Shown piece by piece: positions 28,178 to 36,829 of a stretch of DNA of 64,000 bases (positions within the stretch are counted from its first letter, which is position 1; each line of letters begins with the position of its first letter). The stretch spans positions 2,542,001 through 2,606,000 of the forward strand of contig OZ252023.1 in NCBI GenBank assembly GCA_965247425.1. The letters run 5' to 3'. Source of the DNA: CAZOZZ01 sp965247425 (GTDB lineage Bacteria > Acidobacteriota > Terriglobia > 20CM-2-55-15). The notes under the pieces were generated by a model. The model had not been told where the DNA came from, made no database searches, and was given only the letters and a program-made list of their open reading frames with translations. Position numbers and translations under genes: made by a program.

Positions 28178-28429
28178 GTGATCTTGACGACTGCAAATGA
28201 TATGAAAAGAGTGGCCTTCACCGACTACGACCTGGTGCCGATGAACTCGGCGCTCGCCGCCTATCTTGAAGATCTCGCTCAGGCCATGGCCAGAGGGCAC
28301 ATCGTTCCGGATCCGGATCGCAAGGATTTCTTCGACATCATGGCAGGCAACCACTGGTTCTACGTCCACATCGAGCCGGCTGCAGGAACGGCCTATCTGA
28401 TAGCCCACCAGGTGATCGCGTCAAGCTGA
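28178..28429 (+). CDS. Hypothetical 83-residue protein
   Basis: The GTG at 28178 has a perfect AGGAGG with six-base spacing, which is why I choose it over longer upstream frames. The product reads MILTTANDMKRVAFTDYDLV and ends YLIAHQVIASS. It has no signal or transmembrane segment and no family I recognise. Orientation is opposite to both neighbours, so it is a single-gene unit. Confidence 0.6.
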   Translation: MILTTANDMKRVAFTDYDLVPMNSALAAYLEDLAQAMARGHIVPDPDRKDFFDIMAGNHWFYVHIEPAAGTAYLIAHQVIASS

Positions 28430-28533
28430 AGCAGGCCTCGGACCAGGCGTAGGGAATCGGCCAACGGGTCCGGAATCCTTTTCCGCCGCCGGTTCGGAAG
28501 CTACCAGCGATTCGCTCCCGCCAGAGCGGCCCG

Positions 28534-28587
28534 CCCAAATCCGGTACCGTTGCACTCCGAAATCTAGTACCGCTATATCTGGCGGGG
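28534..28587. repeat. Second copy of the 54-bp right end of the 8.1-kb MITE-like element
   Basis: These 54 bases are identical to 8271-8324, including the terminal CCGCTATATCTGGCGGGG. The left half of the element is missing here. It ends four bases before the stop of the beta-barrel gene at 28592. Confidence 0.85.
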
Positions 28588-28591
28588 CCCC

Positions 28592-29125
28592 CTAGAAACC
28601 GATGTTAAAAACGATACCGGTCGAGATGTTCAGGTTGGAGGCCCATCCCCCGTCCGGATCCACGTTGTTTATTGCCAGTCGGCTCACGTCGACCTTCAAA
28701 GCCATGCCGCCGGTCAGATTGAAGTCGATGCCGCCGCCGAACCGGGTCGCCATGGCGCTGAATCCGGAACGGTTGTTGCTGGTAAAGTAAGCGCCGCCGA
28801 GACCCGCCACCAGGTATGGCGAAATCCGCCCTGAGATCAGGTCGCGCGCAATCAGCTTCGCCCCAACAATGTTGGCGATCAGAGTGATGTCGTTTCCGGC
28901 ACTGTATCCCCCCGTGTAATTTTCGATTCCCAGCCAACTGTCGAGGTTGAGCCCGCTGTGCATGGAGAAGCCATGGATCCGGTCGATGACGCCACCAGAG
29001 GCCGGGAGCCCGTAGTTGGCGTACCCGAATCCCATTTCGACCCTTGCAAAATCATCTTCCTGGGCCATCGCCGGCAGGGTCGTGGCCATGATCAGCAGCA
29101 TCGGCACAAACAGTCGTTTCACCAT
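28592..29125 (-). CDS. Outer-membrane beta-barrel protein
   Basis: The 177-residue product has a cleavable signal (MVKRLFVPMLLIMATTLPAMAQ), alternating hydrophobic strands with paired Gly residues (VAGLGGAYF, RFGGGIDFNLTG), and a terminal Phe (VFNIGF), as expected for an eight-stranded OmpA/OmpX-like barrel. Its start overlaps the end of the adenosyltransferase gene by seven bases, so the two are co-transcribed, although no functional link is obvious. Confidence 0.8.
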   Translation of the reverse strand: MVKRLFVPMLLIMATTLPAMAQEDDFARVEMGFGYANYGLPASGGVIDRIHGFSMHSGLNLDSWLGIENYTGGYSAGNDITLIANIVGAKLIARDLISGRISPYLVAGLGGAYFTSNNRSGFSAMATRFGGGIDFNLTGGMALKVDVSRLAINNVDPDGGWASNLNISTGIVFNIGF

Positions 29126-29664
29126 TGAATCTCCTCAATCCCTTCCCTGTGGTTGACCGCACGGGCCAGGACGAACAAAAGGTCCGAGAGCCTATTCAGG
29201 TACTCGATCACGGCAGGCTCCATCGGCGCAGTCTCCTGCAGTTGGGTGACGCCCCGCTCGGCCCTCCGGCAAACGGTCCGGGCCACATTCAATAGCGCCC
29301 CGGCATGTCCGCCGCCCGGGAGGATAAAGTGTCGAAGCTCGGGGAGTTCAGCCTCGTGAGCGTCGATCGATCGTTCCAGCGAAGCCACCCACTCGGGCGA
29401 AAGTCGAGCCTTACTCGACTTTCGCTCCTTGAATTTCGGATCCGCCAGCTGTGCACCGAGCGCCAGGAGTTCCTTCTGAATCTTCGTCAAAAGCCCACCG
29501 ATGTCGGCTTCACTGTTGAAGGCCGCGGCCGCGCCGATGACGGAATTCAACTCGTCTACGTTCCCATAAGCTTCAACCCGAAGGTCATGCTTGGGTACGG
29601 GCGTGCCGTCAAAAAGCCGTGTCTCGCCCCGATCCCCTGTCTTTGTATAAATTTTGCGGTTCAT
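29119..29664 (-). CDS. Cob(I)alamin adenosyltransferase, PduO type
   Basis: The 181-residue enzyme transfers adenosyl from ATP to cob(I)alamin. The N-terminal KIYTKTGDRGETRLFDG with Thr/Gly/Asp ATP contacts, RVEAYGNVDELNS, LPGGGHAGALLNVARTVCRRAER and YLNRLSDLLFVLAR are PduO-family signatures. It could supply coenzyme B12 for the cell and agrees with use of the B12-binding radical SAM protein at 15715, although that type usually uses methylcobalamin. Confidence 0.95.
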   Translation of the reverse strand: MNRKIYTKTGDRGETRLFDGTPVPKHDLRVEAYGNVDELNSVIGAAAAFNSEADIGGLLTKIQKELLALGAQLADPKFKERKSSKARLSPEWVASLERSIDAHEAELPELRHFILPGGGHAGALLNVARTVCRRAERGVTQLQETAPMEPAVIEYLNRLSDLLFVLARAVNHREGIEEIQW

Positions 29665-29843
29665 TTCGAACGTAGCCTTTCAGAAAGTGGACGGTAAAGG
29701 GGGGTCCGTTGGATCGGCCACCCCACGCTATCGCGCTCAGGGCCCACATGAGGTTAGACTCTGATCCGCAAAATCCGTCTTATTCGGTGTTCATCCAGAT
29801 GCGGATTCAGGCTTGGGACCTCGGACTTCAGCCCCCCGACCCC

Positions 29844-30257
29844 TCAATTACCGGAAAGCTCCGCACCGGCGTCGGCAGTGTAACGGGCGAATTCGATGCC
29901 GTCCGGCACGGAGTAAATCATGGTCACCCCACCCATGTAGTACGCCCAGGGACGGCCGATCTTCTCGACAACCTCCCGCCGGTAAATTCGGGGCAAGGAC
30001 AACCAACGATTGTCCCAGCCGAGGATCAGTTCCCTCTCGAAGGCCTCGGCTTCGACGAGGCCGAGCGAAGGGAACGGTTCAACATGAAACTGTTGGATGA
30101 ACTGATCGAGGTCGGCCTTTATTTCGACCTGAACGATCGGGAGTTCGGGACCCGAAGGTGTGTCCGAAACGGGTTTGCTCGACACCGTCCAGAAAATGAA
30201 GGCGAAGACGGCAAGGACAGGGACGAAGATCCCGGCGCCCCTTCGGCCGAAATTCAT
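29844..30257 (-). CDS. Membrane-anchored hypothetical protein downstream of xdhC
   Basis: The 137-residue product has one N-terminal transmembrane helix (residues about 9-27) and a soluble outer domain rich in aromatic residues. Its ATG overlaps the xdhC stop by four bases (ATGA), so it is in the same transcript. No family recognised. Confidence 0.7.
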   Translation of the reverse strand: MNFGRRGAGIFVPVLAVFAFIFWTVSSKPVSDTPSGPELPIVQVEIKADLDQFIQQFHVEPFPSLGLVEAEAFERELILGWDNRWLSLPRIYRREVVEKIGRPWAYYMGGVTMIYSVPDGIEFARYTADAGAELSGN

Positions 30258-31075
30258 GACCGTTTCGATTGCTCGAGCTTCTTGCTCAACGGGTGGGATG
30301 TTCCCGCGCGGCGGAGGTGGACCAGTTCGGCAACGATCGCGACGGCGATCTCCTCGGGCACAATCGCCCCGATGTCGAGGCCGATCGGCATGTGTGCTCG
30401 ATCGAGTTGCTCCCGATCAATGCCTTCTTCCTCCAGCTTTCGGACGATGGTGCGGACTTTCCGCTTGCTTCCGATCATCCCGATGTACCGCGCATCGGTG
30501 CCCACCGCCCAGCGAAGCACGTTTTCGTCGTCCTGGTGACCGCGGGTGACGATCACGATGTAGGTGTTCTGATCCGGCACGATCTGGCCGAAAGCCTCTT
30601 CGAAGCTGTCGGAAAAAATCCGTTCCGCTTCCGGGAATCGCGCGGCGTTCGCGTAGATCGGGCGGTCGTCCACAAGCCAGGTCTTGAAACCCGCCACAGT
30701 GGCAATCTTCGATACCTGGATCGAGATGTGGCCCGCTCCAAAGATCACGACACGGGGTATGGGGAGAATCGGTTCGATAAATATTTCGAGCTTGCCGCCA
30801 CAGATCAGTCCGCTGTCGGCCATCGAGTCGTTGGTGAGGTCGAAGCTCATGACGCGCGACTTCTCCTCTTTGATAGCCTCCCCGGCGGCGGCCCAGACTT
30901 CCGCCTCGACACACCCCCCACCGACCGAACCGAGGGTCGACCCGTCCTCACGAACCAACATTTTTGCCGTCTGGAAACTGGGAACCGAACCGCGAATCCG
31001 AACGATCGTAGCCAGAGCGGCTTTCTTTCCCTGCCGGCGCAGGTTGATGAGTTCGTCATAGACATCAAGTTCCAT
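30254..31075 (-). CDS. xdhC: XdhC-family molybdenum cofactor insertion protein
   Basis: From ATG 31075 the product is 273 residues. XdhC proteins bind and sulfurate the molybdenum cofactor and load it into xanthine dehydrogenase-type enzymes. The N-terminal part has LATIVRIRGSVPSFQTAKMLV and VGGGCVEAEVW (conserved Cys); the C-terminal Rossmann-like part has VVIFGAGHIS, YIVIVTRGHQDDENVL and YIGMIGSKRKV. It is divergent from an FAD-subunit gene, but no molybdopterin-binding large subunit is in the window. Confidence 0.92.
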   Translation of the reverse strand: MELDVYDELINLRRQGKKAALATIVRIRGSVPSFQTAKMLVREDGSTLGSVGGGCVEAEVWAAAGEAIKEEKSRVMSFDLTNDSMADSGLICGGKLEIFIEPILPIPRVVIFGAGHISIQVSKIATVAGFKTWLVDDRPIYANAARFPEAERIFSDSFEEAFGQIVPDQNTYIVIVTRGHQDDENVLRWAVGTDARYIGMIGSKRKVRTIVRKLEEEGIDREQLDRAHMPIGLDIGAIVPEEIAVAIVAELVHLRRAGTSHPLSKKLEQSKRS

Positions 31076-31277
31076 AGCGCCCCAGTGTAGCAACGTTAGC
31101 AATTGGAAAGAAGCCAGAAAGGATGTGGTCTGAACGGCTTGGAGGGCGGCCGCTCGACAGGGACAGTTCCGACCGGGCTCAGGCATCCACATCCGTCATC
31201 TCCGTCAGCGGTTTACCTTGACTTTCCGCTCGGACGTCCCTAGAATTTTCTGTCGATCTTACGCCGGACAAAATGGG

Positions 31278-32105
31278 ATGCCGAAAACGCAAAGACCACA
31301 GACACTTACAGGCCTTTCGCAGATTCTTGCGAGACACGGTCAACGGGCTTTGATCGTCTCTGATCCCGCCCCCAACTTCCGGGTTCCCCCGAACAGGGTT
31401 GTCGTCGACATCGCCGGAGTGAAAACCTTGTCGGACCTGAACCGGAGGGGGAGGAAAGTCGTTATCGGAACGGGCGCCACTTTCGGGCATGTTCTGAACC
31501 GGATCAGCGGCGAGAACGGCCTGCTGAAACAGGCCATCTCCGCCCTGGCCAATCCTCTCGTCCGCAACAATGTCGCCGTCCTGACCGCGCTGGACCCGGA
31601 GTCGCCATATCTCGACCTGGCTACAGCGCTGGTGACACTGGGCTCGAGGGTTCGGGTGCAGTCACCAAGGGGCACGCGTAAAATAACAATCGATGACTTC
31701 CTGCTTGAGGCGGTCGAGGGTCTCAGGAAGGGGGAATTCCCCTCTCACATAGAGTTTCAAACACTGGACGAGGCAGACCGGGTGGGTTTCTTCAGAATCA
31801 ACCCCGGTGGCGGCAAGCCAACCGTGTCCGCCTCGGTCAAGATGAAAATCCGCCGCAACCTGGCCATCGGCCCCGAAATCGCGATTTCCAGTTCAACCGT
31901 CATTCCTGCCCGGTCTCCCCAGGCAGAGAAAGCGCTGACCCGCCTGCTGATCAATGACAACAATGTCAGCAGCGTCGCCGACGTCGCGGCCGCGGAAATG
32001 CTGGAATTCGCCGAGATCGAGGACGACCCTTACGAGCACAGCCTCATTGCAGTCGCGGTCTCCCGAGCCATCCGCCGAGTGAACGAAACGCCACCGGCTC
32101 ACTGA
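31278..32105 (+). CDS. FAD-binding subunit of molybdopterin dehydrogenase (CoxM/XdhB-like)
   Basis: About 275 residues from ATG 31278. The FAD-binding segment is VVIGTGATFGHVLN; ALANPLVRNNVAVL stands where ASPQIRNVATVGGN-type sequence sits in CoxM. The C-terminal CO dehydrogenase flavoprotein region follows (KMKIRRNLAIGPEIAISSS). In family members this subunit passes electrons from FeS clusters to FAD. The divergent xdhC fits, but the FeS and Mo subunits are not adjacent, and the diphosphate loop is degenerate. Confidence 0.75.
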   Translation: MPKTQRPQTLTGLSQILARHGQRALIVSDPAPNFRVPPNRVVVDIAGVKTLSDLNRRGRKVVIGTGATFGHVLNRISGENGLLKQAISALANPLVRNNVAVLTALDPESPYLDLATALVTLGSRVRVQSPRGTRKITIDDFLLEAVEGLRKGEFPSHIEFQTLDEADRVGFFRINPGGGKPTVSASVKMKIRRNLAIGPEIAISSSTVIPARSPQAEKALTRLLINDNNVSSVADVAAAEMLEFAEIEDDPYEHSLIAVAVSRAIRRVNETPPAH

Positions 32106-32137
32106 AACACATCTCAGAACGAAACGTTTTATTCACC

Positions 32138-32171
32138 GCGGAGGCGTGAAGATCGCGGAGGCGCGAAGATC
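32138..32171. repeat. 17-bp tandem repeat, two copies
   Basis: GCGGAGGCGTGAAGATC is repeated once with one change, just after the FAD-subunit gene. The remaining gap to 32352 holds an inverted AGTAACA/TGTTACT pair around 32213-32253 in AT-rich DNA, possibly an operator; no gene is seen. Confidence 0.5.
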
Positions 32172-32352
32172 CCGGAGGGATTCCATCCTTCGTACTGGAG
32201 ATATATCCACATTAGTAACAACATGTTAGATATATGCACCTAATGTGTTACTCGATTGTGGCGAGCGGGTAGAGGTTTGCCCTTCTGAACCCCTGCGTGT
32301 CCTATCCGCGACTTCGCGTGGACTCCCGGGGCGATAACTTGTGACCTGAAAC

Positions 32353-33585
32353 TTACGCCGGAGGCTGGGCAATCTGCAGGATCTCTTCTTCAGTCAACAG
32401 CCGGGTCGATCCCTTGGCTCTCGTGTAGATCTCGTTAACCCGGTCCTCGGTGGCCTCGATGCCCCTCTTCTCCAGCCAGTAGATGACGTTGGACCTGCCG
32501 CTCATGTGGCCGATTTCGACCGACTGTTCCATTCCAAACGCTTCGGCGGGCACCCCGGAATAGACCAGGTCTGCCAGAGCCACGTCGCCCGTCCTCAAGG
32601 CTTTGATCACCGCCGCGGCGTGGACGCCGGTCGCAGTCCGGAAAGCATCGCTGCCCACCACCGGATAGCCGGATGGGATGGGCACCTTGCAAGCTTCCGA
32701 TGCCGTCTCACAATACTCCTTCAAGGCCGACAGGTCACGATTGAGCCAACCCAGCAGTTTCAGGTTGACCAGGAGCTGATCCATGGGCGTGTTTCCGACC
32801 CGCTCGCCGATACCGAGGGCACAACCATGAACCACATCGGCGCCCGCTTCGAGAGCTGTCAACGAGTTGGGAACGCTCAACCCTCTGTCATCATGCCCGT
32901 GCCAGGCCAGTCGTATCTGCTCGCCGGACGGTTCGATGACTTCTCTGACGACGAAGCGGACCAGGGCCCGAACCCCGTCCGGAGTCGCGTGTCCGACCGT
33001 GTCGGTCAGGACGATGTGTCGGGCGCCGCACTCGATGGCCACCGTGTAGAGCTTTTTGATCGTCTCGGGAAACGCCCGAGTCGTGTCTTCGGTGACATAC
33101 ATCACCGGCAAGTCGTGCCCGACAGCAAAGGTGACGGCCTCTTCGGTCCGCCGAAGCAGAGTGTCGATTTCCCAATGCTCGACGTATTGTCGGATCAGGC
33201 TGGATCCAATAAAAGTGGCGGCTTCGATCACGATGCCCGTCTTCTCGCACACCGACAGGATGGGTTCGATGTCGCGAATCGTCGTCCGCGCGGCACAATT
33301 GGGAGCGACGTTGAGCTTCGCACCCGAAATTTCCTGGGCCAGGGCGAGAACATCCGCATATGCGCGGGGACCGGCACCGGGAAGACCGATATCCGCCATG
33401 TCGATTCCCAGTTCATCCATCAGATGAAGGAGCCGGATCTTGTCCTTGATTGACGGATCCTGAACAGTGGGGGACTGCAGTCCGTCACGGAGCGTCTCGT
33501 CGTTCAGGAGCACCGGTTTCTCCGCCGCCCTGGACGCGCAGTCAACGCGATTCCAATCGTAGATCAGTTTCTTCTCGTCGGTCAC
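32353..33585 (-). CDS. HMGL-type acyltransferase (isopropylmalate/homocitrate synthase-like)
   Basis: The 410-residue TIM-barrel enzyme shows the alpha-isopropylmalate/homocitrate synthase signatures NDETLRDGLQSP (metal-binding Asp, catalytic Arg) and HGHDDRGLSVPNSL with the metal-binding His pair, plus a GxGERxGN motif (LGIGERVGN). It condenses acetyl-CoA with a 2-oxo acid in relatives. The length, shorter than LeuA, lacks the leucine regulatory domain, so homocitrate or re-citrate synthase-like activity is more likely. No lysine or leucine genes are adjacent. Confidence 0.85.
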   Translation of the reverse strand: MTDEKKLIYDWNRVDCASRAAEKPVLLNDETLRDGLQSPTVQDPSIKDKIRLLHLMDELGIDMADIGLPGAGPRAYADVLALAQEISGAKLNVAPNCAARTTIRDIEPILSVCEKTGIVIEAATFIGSSLIRQYVEHWEIDTLLRRTEEAVTFAVGHDLPVMYVTEDTTRAFPETIKKLYTVAIECGARHIVLTDTVGHATPDGVRALVRFVVREVIEPSGEQIRLAWHGHDDRGLSVPNSLTALEAGADVVHGCALGIGERVGNTPMDQLLVNLKLLGWLNRDLSALKEYCETASEACKVPIPSGYPVVGSDAFRTATGVHAAAVIKALRTGDVALADLVYSGVPAEAFGMEQSVEIGHMSGRSNVIYWLEKRGIEATEDRVNEIYTRAKGSTRLLTEEEILQIAQPPA

Positions 33586-33615
33586 ATTCCCCCCTGTCCG
33601 TCACCGAAAGCCGGT

Positions 33616-33822
33616 CTACCCCTTCGCCGCCGCGTACGGACTGGTTTCCTGATACAAAGTCCCGCACTCCTGACAGCGGAGCACATCCTGACCTTTGGGA
33701 ACCGAACGGGCGACTTCCGGTTCGAGCGCCGTAATTCGTTTCAGCTTACCGCCACAAAACGGTTTCTTGGGCGTCGGTCCGGGTTCATTGCAGACAGTTT
33801 GTCTCGGAGATTTGGTCTTCAC
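33616..33822 (-). CDS. Small zinc-ribbon protein
   Basis: From a GTG at 33822, chosen because the protein-like sequence starts there, the product is 68 residues. Two metal-binding pairs (CNEPGPTPKKPFCGG and CQECGTLYQE) form a probable zinc ribbon. Function unknown. It lies 30 bases downstream of the HMGL-type enzyme on the same strand as nadK. Confidence 0.5.
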   Translation of the reverse strand: MKTKSPRQTVCNEPGPTPKKPFCGGKLKRITALEPEVARSVPKGQDVLRCQECGTLYQETSPYAAAKG

Positions 33823-33981
33823 GCCTTTTATGCTTCTCCTCCATCGAAAATTTCGCGGTTCAGGACGTAGAAAACTCGGCCCCTTCTCGTTGGGGCTTGA
33901 GCGGCCCTTTAGTATACCAACGAACACAGTCTGCTTCCGAGGGGACACCTTCTTTTCGAAGCGCGCGCGGGGCGAACGGTC

Positions 33982-34842
33982 TCACCCCCACTTGAGCTTG
34001 CCGCGCAAAACATCAAAATAGTTCTTCCCGGCCGGAGCCACAAGCAAGACCTCACTGGTCGACTTGTGGAGGTTCAGACAGTCTCCACGTTGCATCTCGA
34101 TGCCGATCTGCCCATCGATGGTGATGTACACACCCTCGTCGCTGCTTGAAGTAAGCGTCACGGTAACCTGCATGTCGCCGGGAAGAACCAGGGGCCGGGT
34201 CGTCAGTGTGTGAGAACATATCGGAGTCATCAGCATCGCGCTCATCTGGGGATGAACGATAGGACCGCCGGCGGACATATTGTACGCAGTCGAGCCCGTC
34301 GGGGTCGCCAAAATCAGCCCGTCGGAACGAAACGTCGAAACGTACTGCCCGTTAACTCGCGTCTCCAGATCGATGATACGGGCCAGGGTTCCCTTGTTGA
34401 TCACGACGTCGTTCAGGGCTTGATGAGCCGCGACGGTCTCGCCATTTCGAACCAGTGCCGCATCCAGCATGACTCTTCGGTCCGTCACGAACCCTCCGGC
34501 AAGAACGTTCTCCAACTGGGGGTAGAGTTCCAATAGCGTGACCTCAGTCAGGAACCCCAGACCGCCGAGGTTGATTGCCAGGATCGGAACGGGGCGCCCT
34601 CCGAGAAGTCGGGCCGTCGCCAACAGGGTCCCATCCCCGCCGATAACGACTACCAGATCGACATTCTCGAGCAATTGGCCGTCGGCCGAGGCGACATCGG
34701 CACTATCGATCTCGTGGGCGAGACGTTCTTCAACAACCGCCTCTATCCGACGTTCCCGGAACCAGCGGACCAGGTCCGCCGCTACGCGAGCCGCTTGCTC
34801 GAGCCGAGGCTTCGTGACGATGCCGACACTCTGAATGCTCAT
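33982..34842 (-). CDS. nadK: NAD kinase
   Basis: The 286-residue enzyme phosphorylates NAD to NADP. GGDGTLL (the NAD kinase/diacylglycerol kinase motif), GGLGFLTE, LNDVVINKG and a Gly-rich LATPTGSTAYNMSAGGPI segment are all present. Its start overlaps the tlyA stop by four bases, making it the last gene of the xseB-ispA-tlyA-nadK cluster. Confidence 0.96.
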   Translation of the reverse strand: MSIQSVGIVTKPRLEQAARVAADLVRWFRERRIEAVVEERLAHEIDSADVASADGQLLENVDLVVVIGGDGTLLATARLLGGRPVPILAINLGGLGFLTEVTLLELYPQLENVLAGGFVTDRRVMLDAALVRNGETVAAHQALNDVVINKGTLARIIDLETRVNGQYVSTFRSDGLILATPTGSTAYNMSAGGPIVHPQMSAMLMTPICSHTLTTRPLVLPGDMQVTVTLTSSSDEGVYITIDGQIGIEMQRGDCLNLHKSTSEVLLVAPAGKNYFDVLRGKLKWG

Positions 34843-35570
34843 GGCTTTTCGAAAAGGACAAAAAATTCCTGGTTGCCTTCCTTGCCCGTGATCGGAGACG
34901 GGCAGCGCCCGCGGAAAACGATTTCGGTATCCGCGGCTGCCGCCAACACGCTGTCCACAGCTTCCCGGTGGAGAGATGGATCCAGCACGATACCACCTTT
35001 GCCCACTTTGTCAGGCCCGAGCTCGAACTGCGGCTTGACAAGAATCAGACACTGTCCGCCAGGCTTCAAGATGGCAGGCACACGCCCGAGGATCTTCGTA
35101 ACCGAGATGAAGGCCACGTCGACGGTGACCAGATCCACGGGCCCGGGGATCCAGTCCGGTGACAGGTACCGGGCATTCCCCTCGACCATGGTCACGCGGG
35201 GGTCGCTCCTCAATTTCCAATCCAGTTGGGCAGTGTCCACGTCGACGGCCCAGACATGCGCGGCGCCTCGTTGAAGCAGACAGTCGGTAAACCCTCCAGT
35301 CGACGAACCGATGTCCGTGCATGTCTTTCCCTCCGGATCGACACCCAACGTCTCAACCGCGCCCTGGAGCTTGACACCCCCACGGCCCACGTAGGGGTGC
35401 GTCGGGCGCCGCAAGCGTATGTTGGCGGCCCCGTCAACCCCGGCACCCGCCTTGGTGACGGGCGCGTCTTCGACCAGCACATCGCCGGCCATGATCAGGG
35501 CCCGCGCCCTTTCCCGAGTCTCGACCAGACCCCGTTCAACCAGCAGCTTGTCTATCCTCGTCTTCCTCAC
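34839..35570 (-). CDS. tlyA: TlyA-family rRNA 2'-O-methyltransferase
   Basis: The 243-residue protein has an N-terminal S4 RNA-binding domain (RIDKLLVERGLVETRERA) and a Rossmann methyltransferase domain with DIGSSTGGFTDCLL for SAM binding and a K-D-K-E-type set (KPQFE). TlyA methylates cytidine 2'-OH in 16S and 23S rRNA, which affects capreomycin sensitivity. It overlaps ispA and nadK by four bases on each side. Confidence 0.95.
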   Translation of the reverse strand: MRKTRIDKLLVERGLVETRERARALIMAGDVLVEDAPVTKAGAGVDGAANIRLRRPTHPYVGRGGVKLQGAVETLGVDPEGKTCTDIGSSTGGFTDCLLQRGAAHVWAVDVDTAQLDWKLRSDPRVTMVEGNARYLSPDWIPGPVDLVTVDVAFISVTKILGRVPAILKPGGQCLILVKPQFELGPDKVGKGGIVLDPSLHREAVDSVLAAAADTEIVFRGRCPSPITGKEGNQEFFVLFEKP

Positions 35571-36457
35571 GTCGATCGACTCTCGAGATAATCAGCGAAG
35601 TCGGCAAGCAACCGGGCTCTGGATCCCAACTCTCTGGCGATTGCACGGGCATCCCGGGTGAGCCGGCCGACAATCTGACGGGAGGCGTCGATGCCATGGA
35701 CCGCCGGATAGGTGGCCTTGCGCTGTCGCCGGTCTTTCCCGGGCGTCTTGCCGAGAGTATCGACGGGTACGGTTTCGTCGAGAATGTCGTCCACGATCTG
35801 GAACGCAAGACCGATCTTCCGGCCGAATTCACCGATCGGACCCATTTCATCCTCCGTTGCACCAGACAGATACGCGCCTGTCTCGATAGATGCCGTCAGC
35901 ATGGCTCCGGTCTTGTAACGGTGTATCCACTCCAACTCGTCGCCCCCGATGGTCACACCCTCGGCTTCGAGATCGAGGATCTGGCCTGCGATCATCCCTT
36001 TCGATGCCCCGGCCGCCGCGGCCAGCATGGCAGACGCCCCGAGGAGCCGCTCCGGGGCAAACCCGACGCATCGCGAAACGGTCTCAAAAGCCAGGGTCAA
36101 TAAGGCGTCCCCGGTGAGAATCGCGACCGCTTCACCATACTTTCGATGGCAGGAAGGAATTCCGCGACGCAAATCGTCGTCATCCATCGAGGGCAAATCA
36201 TCGTGGATCAAAGAGTAGGTGTGGATGAGTTCGAACGATGCGGCGATCGGCAGCACCCGCTGCCAGTCGTCCCTGAACGCGCGATATGCGGCGACACATA
36301 GTGACGGGCGGAGCCGCTTGCCTCCGGCGAAGACGCTGTAATACATGGCTTCGCCGAGAACGGCTGGACATTGATCCGCCGAGGGAAGCAATCGGTGGAG
36401 CGCTTGATCGACAGCGGGTCGGACTTCGCCGAGGAACTCCGTTACGCTATTCCGCAT
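35567..36457 (-). CDS. ispA: Polyprenyl (farnesyl/geranylgeranyl) diphosphate synthase
   Basis: From ATG 36457 the enzyme is 296 residues. The first aspartate-rich motif DDLPSMDDDD and the second DDILDET bind magnesium-diphosphate; GGKRLRP, HTYSLIHDD and the Lys-Thr-Gly KTGAML segment are family marks. It elongates isoprenoid chains, and its place next to xseB fits bacterial IspA. The start overlaps the xseB stop by 11 bases. Confidence 0.95.
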   Translation of the reverse strand: MRNSVTEFLGEVRPAVDQALHRLLPSADQCPAVLGEAMYYSVFAGGKRLRPSLCVAAYRAFRDDWQRVLPIAASFELIHTYSLIHDDLPSMDDDDLRRGIPSCHRKYGEAVAILTGDALLTLAFETVSRCVGFAPERLLGASAMLAAAAGASKGMIAGQILDLEAEGVTIGGDELEWIHRYKTGAMLTASIETGAYLSGATEDEMGPIGEFGRKIGLAFQIVDDILDETVPVDTLGKTPGKDRRQRKATYPAVHGIDASRQIVGRLTRDARAIARELGSRARLLADFADYLESRST

Positions 36458-36701
36458 CTTCGGGTTCGAAAGGCACCGCTTCGAGCTTGCCCGAAGCATC
36501 CTTGAGCAGAAGTTCGACCCGGCGCTCGGCGGATTCGAGCTTCCCGTGGCAGAGTCGAGACAGACGGATTCCTTCCTCAAACAACTCCAGTGCACCATCC
36601 AGGGCAAGATCTCCACCTTCCAGCGCCTTGACGATGTCCTCCAGACGAGCGAGTGCGGCTTCAAAATCCGGGGTCGGAGAATCCGAAGATGTCTCGGTCA
36701 T
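36447..36701 (-). CDS. xseB: Exodeoxyribonuclease VII small subunit
   Basis: The 84-residue helical protein from ATG 36701 has the XseB pattern DFEAALARLEDIVKALEGGD and LELFEEGIRLSRLCHGKLESAE. It pairs with XseA, which is not in this window. It is the first gene of the ispA-tlyA-nadK transcript. Confidence 0.93.
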   Translation of the reverse strand: MTETSSDSPTPDFEAALARLEDIVKALEGGDLALDGALELFEEGIRLSRLCHGKLESAERRVELLLKDASGKLEAVPFEPEDAE

Positions 36702-36829
36702 GGGACCAATTCTAGCCCATCGTAATATAATTTGAAACGAGGAGGCGGAGGCGGGAGACCAAGGTCCAAGGTCGGGAGCGGCAATGACGTTTCGGACCCG
36801 CACGCTGCACACTGCGCACTGAAGGCTAA

